Under the pieces are notes generated by a model. The model worked only from the letters and a program-made list of their open reading frames with translations. It did no database searches and had not been told where the DNA came from. The position numbers were made by a program, and so were the translations under genes. Positions 25,201-34,200 of a stretch of 64,000 nucleotides of DNA are shown here, one piece after another. How positions within the stretch are numbered: the stretch's first letter is position 1; each line of letters starts with the position of its first letter. This DNA is from Aplectana chamaeleonis (taxonomy: Eukaryota > Nematoda > Chromadorea > Rhabditida > Cosmocercidae). The stretch covers positions 62,001 through 126,000 of the forward strand of contig JAPDOI010001518.1 in the NCBI GenBank assembly GCA_029168955.1. The letters run 5' to 3'.

Positions 25201-28200
25201 AGCCAGGAACAAAACTCGTGTTACATAGTGTAACTGAGACAAAATGGCTAGCACAAACACCCACTAACCTGCGAAGCGTGCTTCTTCTCGTTTTCCGCCT
25301 GCATCTTCTGCCTCTCCCCATCTTTGCTTTTCGTTTTTTCCTTCGGTTTCTCAACAATCTTCTCCTTCCTCTCCGACTCCTTCGCCAGCTTCTCGGCGGC
25401 TTGTCGCTCCCTTTCTTTCTGTTTCCTGATTTCTCGCTCCTTCTCACGCCGAGCCTTCTCCTTCTCCTCCTTCTCTTTTTCCTTTCGCATTTTTTCCTCA
25501 ACTTCTTTTTCTTGCCGCTCCTTTTCCTTCCTTTCCCTTTCTTCGCGTTCCTTCTGTTCCTGTTGTTCTCTTTCACGTCGTTCCTTCTCCTCGCGTTCTT
25601 TTTCCTTTCGCTCGCGTTCTTTCCTTTCCTGCTCCAATCGGTCCAGTCTTATCCTCTCTTCTCGCTCGGCCTGTTCCCTCTCTTGACGTTCATGTTCTTC
25701 TTTTTCTTTCCTCTGCGCTTCCAGCCGTTCCTAAATTGGACAAATTATGAGAACCATCCGCACGTAATGAAACTCAAAAGAAAAACTGTGACATACTGCT
25801 TCGTCTCGCTCTCTGGCCCTCCTCTCCCGTTCCCGAATTTCCATTTCTTTACGCTCTCTCTCAGCCTTCTTGTCTGCAGGCCGCTGTTTTATAGGCGACA
25901 AGGGCGGAGATAATCTGAACACACGCACTTTAGTTGCGTCAGAGACCAAAAAAATCTGCTTGGACCATAAGAATTAACAGAAAAAACCCACTTCGTTATC
26001 AAATTGATAATTGTCTGGGCAGAGTGGACGTCATTTTCATCACCAGGATCGTTTTCGGCAGAGTGCACACCAGAATCTGGACTTATACCTTTATCTGGAG
26101 GATCCTGAAAACAAATACATAGGGAAACCCTTATATCGTTAAGAGACAGCGGTGTGGGTTACGGTGAGAAACGAGGGCCAAAGGGAGGGGTCTCTCAGAT
26201 GGTGGAACAATCGAAACATGCGTTGAAGCCGAAAATTCGAGAGAACTTTTCCAAGGGATTCCAGCACCTGACCATTTTTTTCAAAAATTTGTGGGGGTGA
26301 ATTAGGCGACGATAGGCAAAGAACTGTCCTTATCACAACGAAATTCCGGTCTGCACTTGCAGAAAACCGCTGCTGTGGACCGGAAATGGTCCCAGCAGCG
26401 GTGTTTGTTGTTGCAACTTCGCAGAAATTTCGGACCAAAAATGGAGATTTGGTAGAGATATCCCCGAAATTCTCGAAATTTTTGGTCACCAAAGGGATGA
26501 ATCAGAGCAATGCTCGGGTTTTAGAGGCTTGAGTCCAACAACTGAACGAATTTTCGGCGCATAACAGTTTTAGTAATCAAATATGAACTGCTCACAAACC
26601 GCACCTAGAGGGAGGTGGGGTCGCAAAATTTTTGGATTTGGAAGAAGAAATTTGATGGAGTTCAGAAAGAGCAGAGAATACACTATTTAGCCGCAGACTG
26701 CTTCTGACACTTCATCTCACTGAAACCAAAGGCCAACGGCGGAAGTCAACAGAGGGGTCTTACTCATAGAGTTGCTTAATTAAACTAGGAACGACGGCAT
26801 ATGTTAACAGGGAGATGGAGGAGTCGCGATCTGGGAACGCCACCACTGAATAAGGACTCGAGCATAATAATGGAGAACTAGCTGCGCGAGGAAGGACACG
26901 GGTGAGATTGTGCGCCGACTATGGGCCAAAGAACGGAACGCCGATGAAGGGGCCGTATGTACTTGCAGGACGCTCGGGTTATAGGCACATGACACCAATG
27001 GGACTTTTTCTTCAGGTTTTAAGCATATCTTGGAGGAAATCAAACGCTGATCATCATGGTATCACTCAAATTGCTCTAGGCCCCTACGAACGGAGTTATG
27101 ACTCCTCAAAAAAATGCCTATATTTTGAGGACAAACAGGACGAGAGTTGTCTCAGACTTGAATTTCTCTTAATTTGTGATCGTTGCGCGAGAGCGAGCCA
27201 GGATAAGGAGACAGTCCAGCAATGGACTGAAGAATGCCTTGTTGAGAATTCATAGATCCATCTCGCTGCTATTAAGTTCAAAAATCTGATAGATGTAGGG
27301 CCCGTGGTAGTAAATAAAGGGGGTCGGGCCCGTAGTGGTCGCTTATATCTCGCTTATTCGTAGGAACTGAGATCTCGCATTTGGCACGCGTTATACAGCA
27401 GGGATCTACTACACCACTGAATGAAAATAACAAAATTCATATTGAAGGGTGTACTGTGCCTTGAAGACACAGCACACCCAAAAAATTATTTTTGAGATTT
27501 CATGCTTATCTTGGAGAGAGCCACTCTCTGATCACGATGGTATCTCTGGAATCGTCCAGGACCTCCTACGAACAGAGATATGGCTCCTTGAAAATGCCTG
27601 TATTCTGAGGGCAAAACTTTAGTGGACGAGTTGTCTCAGGCCAGAATTTCTCTTGATTCGCAGTCACGGCATGAGAGCAAAACAGGATGAGGAGATAGGT
27701 CGGAAAGGGAGTGAAGAACGATGACTCGCTTGAAAATCACCCATCCATCTTGCCGCTATTGAGATCGAAAATCAGGAATGGGGCCGGGCCTGAGGTGGTG
27801 GCTGGATGGGGTCGGGCTCGTCGTGATCGCTTATATCTCGCTTATTTGGGGGAATTGGGATCTCGCATTTGGCACGAGTTATACAGAAGGGGTCTTCTAC
27901 AAAATTACACGAAAATTTCAAAATTCATATCTGAGGGTATACTGTGCCTTTAAAAAAATCTGGCCTTACAGGCACAGTACACCCTCAGACGTGAATTGTG
28001 TGATTTCTGACTGATTGTGTTGCAGACCCCTCCTGTATAATACATGCACAGTACGAGATCTCAAATCCTCCAAACAAGCGAGATATAAGCGACCACCAAA
28101 GGCCCCACCTCCTTTGCTCACCGCCACGGGCCACACCCCCTACCAGATTCGCGAATTCGATGGCAGCTAGATGGATGGATGAATTCTCAAGAAGCCTTCG

Positions 28201-31200
28201 TTCTTCAGTTCATTGTCAGAGGTCTCCTTATCCTGGCTCGCTTTCGCGCGACGGTTGCGAATGAAGAGAAACACAGGCTTGAGACAACTCGTCCACCAAT
28301 TTTTCACCCTCAAAATCTAGGCATCTTTGAGGAGCCATAACTCTATTCAGAGGGGTCATGAACGAGTTCAGAGAAATCGTTGTGTTCAGCTTGTGACTCC
28401 CTCCAAGATCAGCGTAAAATTTCCTGGGTGTTCTGCGCCTTTAAAAAAAATCTCTGAAATCATAAATTATGCCTGAATATCAAATAACCATCTTATAGGG
28501 TTCACCACAGGAAGGCGAAACACGGCATAGAGAGAACCCGCTATACGATATAAATCCCCAGCGCGAAAGATCCTTCAAAACCCCTCTCTAGCTCCTCGTT
28601 GACTAGCGAAAATAAGGGGAGGTGGACAGGGGATCGCGTTTTTCTGGACGACATGAATCGGTCTCAGAGAGAGTTGCGCATACCAGCTAAAATAGTGATT
28701 GGGAGAAAATGTTCCTAAAGGAACTAAAGGCTAAAAAACGTCGAAATTCACATGGTTTCTACGCGTGCTAGTGCGAAGCGGAGATTAGAGACAGTGAGAG
28801 AGCGTAGGGCAGACGGAAGCTGAGGCGTTTCGCGCGCCGCTCGCGCCTCGAATAATGTGAATTACGACGTCTTATAGAGGGTATCTTTCTAATGAACAAA
28901 AAAACTCACCTTTCTTTCCACATCATTTCCAAACAACGATCGAAGATTGTCCGAACTCGTTGACTGCTGAGTGCTTGAGCGACTGGTGCTGGGCACGGCA
29001 GACCCCTTAAAAAGCATAAACTGTCCACAACATGCACAACTTGATCTTTTGAACACACCCTAGCCTCATCGGTTCGCCTTTTCCTTTTGTTCCTCTCCAC
29101 TTCCGAATCGCTATCCATCGCCCTATGTCGTTTCGCCTTCTTTGTCGAGTTATCAGAAGCATCCGGAGCACTGTGGGTTGAGGAAGACGGAGCACTATTC
29201 AAGTAATCCTCAAAATATATCAATGTTTGATCGTTTAAGAGTAAAACATTCAACAGGTTTCCCACCCTACTACACGAGAATGGCAGTCCTTGGAGTGGCG
29301 GAATGGGCGACGTGACTAGATTTTGCATACTCTGAAAAACACGAGCTAGCTTTGAGTAAGTGTGAAGAAAGTACACACAGGTCACCTAACGAGGGAGCTA
29401 CTTCTAGTAAGCCTGGTGATTCCGGATGAAATTCACTTTTCTAGCACCGTTTTTGACGTAGAATCCGAATATATTCTTCGCAGCTGCCTAAAACCAATCT
29501 GAAATAGTTATACGCGTTTTTCAAAGCCTGGCTGCCGGGTACCCCCCCCCCCTGAAATTTTTAGGGTGTTTTGAAAAAAAAAACTGGATTCGGATCAAAC
29601 ATTTGGATGCAGGGGTAGTCAAGGGTGCTGAACATGAACCTGGAGTGAGTTTGTCGAAGTTCTGAAATTTGTTGTAGTTTACGCTAGGTACCATGCCATT
29701 TAGAGGGGAAAACCTATCTTAGTGTTTCGAGAATCGACAAACGGACGATGAATGCGTATTCACCACCCTGAATAACCCCCGTATTCAAATTTCGAGTCAA
29801 ATCCGAGACTTTGACCAAACTATTGTACACCACCGAAATCTACCGTGAGCTGTCAAAAGTCGATAAACGGACTCCAGATTCGTGTTCAGCACTACAAATA
29901 ACCCCTAAAACATCTAAAGCCACTTCAATCGTAGCGTTCCGGAAATTGACAAATAACACATTTTGCAATGAATTTTTTTCCCCGATTGGAGGCTATGAAG
30001 GAAATTAATCGAAAACTTTGGAAAATCGAAAGGTAAACCCCAAACTCGTGATCAGCGCCCCAAATAACCCACCTAAGAGGATTTAAATCAAATCTGGAAA
30101 TTTTTTTTGAAACGCTTTCAGAGCCTCAAGATTGGTACAGATGAACGCCCAACCGAACATCCGTCGAATTCCATGACGCTATCAGTCTGGACAAAGTTTG
30201 GAAAATGTGCCTTCACCCAAACTTTGCTCAAGTGGTTGTTTTTGGCGCTGAACACAATTTTGAGATCCGTTCCCAAATTTTTCAAAGACTAATGCGCGTT
30301 TTCGAAGGTGTAATGGGTACGGAAATCTGGCGTAAAACGCCGATAACTTTTTTCTGAGTGGTTTTAGGTAGCTCCGAAGACCACGATCGGATTTTACGTC
30401 AGAAACGGTCCTAGACAAGTACATTTGATCCGGAAAGGCCAGGCTGACTAATAGCAGTTCCCTTGTGACAGTTAAAAATCCTATGCCTCACATGTAACAG
30501 CTGCTGCGTTGATTGTTGAGGAGCGGAGGTGCTAGCTGCGGATGTTGACGCTGATGAGGTGCTCGGCAGGGACCGGGAAGATAGCAGCAACGGCGTCGTC
30601 GGAATCTTCGAAATAATAGGCTCTGATTTGAAACATTCGCTGGGGAGTGGTTCTCCGCCCATATTCACGCCTTTGACTAATCGTTGCAAACGCCAAAGCT
30701 GGCGTGATAGGCTAACGGCTCAAAATGGGGAGGAGAATCCTCTCGAAGCAAAGTGATGTTGATCTAATCCACAGCGCGGGAGCAGTTCGGCTGGCACACG
30801 TGATGCGCGCGGCGGAAAACCGCTGCACGCACGTCGTCGTTGGAGCGCGTTAACCGAGCGCCAACTAACGTGCCAGCCGAACTGCTCCCGCGCGGTGGAT
30901 TAGATCACCATGCCCACATCAAGATTTCTAAATCAGTACCGAACAATGCAACGGAAGCAAGGTGTAATTTCCAAACGGTTAGAGCCCTGCTGGGCGCCAA
31001 ACTTGTCCGCAATCTCACACAAATATGTATTAGAAAAATTCGAAGCACATCAGCATACCTGTACCACTCCATGGCGCATGATCCCACTCGAGCCGGCACT
31101 AGCCGTGCCGGCTACATACTCGCAGAATTGATCGAATGGACCAAACACCTCTGCAAAAAGGAGACAACAAATGCCAAGAGAATGATAATTCCCAACATTT

Positions 31201-34200
31201 GTCAAGAACTTGAAAACGAAAAGTTCTCATTTTTTTCAGTCAACTCAACCAGCGTCAAACGCGATCGCTTCACGTAACAACTTCTAAGAGAAGTCGCCGC
31301 GACGGATCGATACTTGAACGCGCCGATCAGGGTTGAGCAGGTCATCACGCCAATTTTCCGCAGAGTTACGACACCTCCTGTTGACCGAAATTCAGGAAAA
31401 TTTTTAAGATCCCGCCTCTCGAACTGAAAAATTGCTACAGCTTTTTTGCAGTGACATATTTGGGAAATTTTCAAACTTCTGGTTATAGAAGACAATTTTC
31501 TAACCCTACCTCCTTTAACCTTACCAAATAGGTTAAAGACCAATCCCATTTTCTCTTAGAAATTTCCGACCCCTCTCCAGTTTCTTCATTTTTTGGAAAA
31601 TTTCCTCAATTTTTTCGACCCGTTGTGCCAAGTCGAGACCCTGCTCAACCCTGGCGCCGATGCGGCACCATCACGGATCCGCCGCGAAACTTTGCCTCGA
31701 CGACTCCGCGATAGTGCCGTTTTGGTACCTGTACGCAACGGCTGGGCTACAGCAAATAACTAATAATCTATTTGTCGTAACCGTGATTACTCGATATTTA
31801 CTAATTATCCTCACTGAGGGTCGGTAAAAAGACAAGGCCTTCAACGCAGGGCCAAGCGGGTTTGCGAAATTTCGCTACAGGAGTGGGAGGGGGGTAGCGA
31901 AAATTTTGGCTGGAGAATTAAGGCTAGGAGGGATCGCCAAAATTTCGGACCAAAAATGAAAATTTGGTGAAGATATACCGAAAATTCTCGATATTTTTGA
32001 CCGCATTGCTCGGGTTTTAGACACTTAGGCCCGACTACTATACCAATTTTTGGCGTCTTACAGTTTTAGTAATCGAATATAAATTGACCAGAAATCGCGC
32101 CTCGGGGGATCGCAAAAATTTTGGAAATCTGAATAGAAGGACGGCTTCGAGATAGCCAATCACTCTCCTTTCACTGATCATCAGCTGCACCAAATGTAGT
32201 CAGGCAGGGTCAAGAGCGCCGCTGTGAAGAACCTCACTGGGGACTGATCCCAGCACATACTGGAGCTTCGAAAAATAGTCTGTTGAGTGCTGTGGGGAAG
32301 ACAAGAAGAAGCAATTTAAAGTTTGCTAAATCTCATAAATGCACCTGGGTAGATCAAAAATGGCAGAAATGTAACTCCGCTGAATTTCAGAAATTGAAAC
32401 ATTTCCAGCCCAAAGACTGTCTAGGAGGGTAGTTCGAAGTTATATTAACACAAATATTTTGTCCGTTTTCAGTTTCTCAGGTCAGTGTATGTAAAGGCAG
32501 GAAAATTATAAATTATCTACAGTAACATATCGTAACTTCCAAAAAAAATAAAAATGGACTTTACAATGTGGGCCCAAATGAACCCCGAACCAAGTTTGGG
32601 ATAAAAACGTTCAAATTTCAAAGAACCAAAAATTACATTTTTGTTTTTGATCCACACAGGTGCATTAGGGAAATTTAGCAAACTTTGAAATGTTTCTTTT
32701 TATCTCCCCTACCCCCCCCCACATTTGGCAGGGCATTTTTTAAAGCTCCAGTTTGAGCTGCGATCAGTCCCAAGTCAGCGGAGCTAAGACCCCATTTCCC
32801 AATGGCGTCCAAATTTTTCAATTTTTTGAGTCGTTTCAGGTTTCAGTTCAGTCAGTTTTTTCCCGTTACAGATCCAGAATTTTTTCAGAAATTCGAATTT
32901 TGAAAAATTCCCCTTTTCCCGTATTTTCATTTGAGGTAAAAATTGTAACGATCCCCGCCAGAAATTTCAATTTTTCAAACAAAACATTTACGACCCCCGC
33001 TACCCGCTGAAAAATCACAAAACCGCGCCTGACGCTGCAGTGAAGTTAACGAAACAACGAGTAGAGAAGGTCGAACTTTTTTCGGTTAAAACACGACAAT
33101 TTCCAGGGAATTTCGGCCCAGAAGAAAATTTGGGATGAAGAATCAGGATTCTCATTCTTGATATAGATTCGTACACTCGTACAAGCCTCTTGTTCTGTGA
33201 GATAAGGCATCTTCATAGTCCTCACCGCAAGCACGGAACGAGCGTGACGCGCGGGAAACGCGGTGGACTATGAAGGTTCTCACCTGGCGGCATTTCATAG
33301 TTGTTTTTCGCGCGTTCCGTCCGATGAAAAATTTCATAGTCCATCGCTCATCGCGCGCGTGCTGCGCTTGCGGTGAGGACTATGAAAGATGCCTAATGCT
33401 GCCTACCCTCTTAGATTGGCATGATTACGAGTTTTTTCAAAAGGATTACGACCTCTTGAGTAAAATAATTTGGAACAGACCGGAAATTCTATTATTGCGA
33501 GAACCCTTAACCCAAGCAAGTTTACGAGCATGAAAAGAATGCAATAAACCGCCCCAAATTTTCTCTTCTGACTTATAGGAAATTCGTGCGTCCCCTCTTT
33601 CTGGCCGGGTTTGTAGTGATTGCGTTGCGACAGAAAATGGAGATGGGGGAGGTCCAGTGTAAGTGCCTAATCTTTTCACATATCTATTTTGGCACCTTTT
33701 ATAACTGACAACACACCAGAAAACAAATAAATCGATAAATTTCGACATAGCCCCGGACTGAGTTGATTTCTGATTTCTAAGAAGTTGACAAAGCTTTTAA
33801 TCGATATGTTTGCTATTTAACAACGAATATACTGCCGCCAACGTCATTTATCGATTGCTATTGATTTTCAATAAAATCGACAAATTTAAGATGCTGCGAA
33901 GAAGCTATCGACTTTGCCAATCAAAGATGCTTTATAAGGATATCAATCGATAAAGGATTTTCCATTGCATTCCTCTACTATGTAATATGTTAGCTCGAAG
34001 AAAACTGAAAGAGAAGGAAACAACACATTTGATAGATGGATTCAGCTTGAATCAAGGGGCTTTGACCAAATTTTCCACTAAGAAAAATAAAGTGGAAAGT
34101 CACAACTTTTTAAGAAAAAGTAAAAATGTGAATAAAGTGTTGATTCGAACTCACCATTAAGTTGTCGCCTCAATTGTTGCTGCTCGTGGCGCCTTTTCGA

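Noticed and set aside
25218..25913. 231-residue plus-strand open frame rich in Leu and Phe
   Set aside because: Antisense of the Glu/Arg/Lys exon of the AFF gene, whose splice sites fit the minus strand.
25915..25950. Alternative 36-base intron joining exon 7 to exon 8
   Set aside because: It rested on a miscounted base at the donor; the 77-base intron fits the phases.
30840..31277. 145-residue plus-strand open frame
   Set aside because: Starts inside the 30760-30908 hairpin and runs into the next element.
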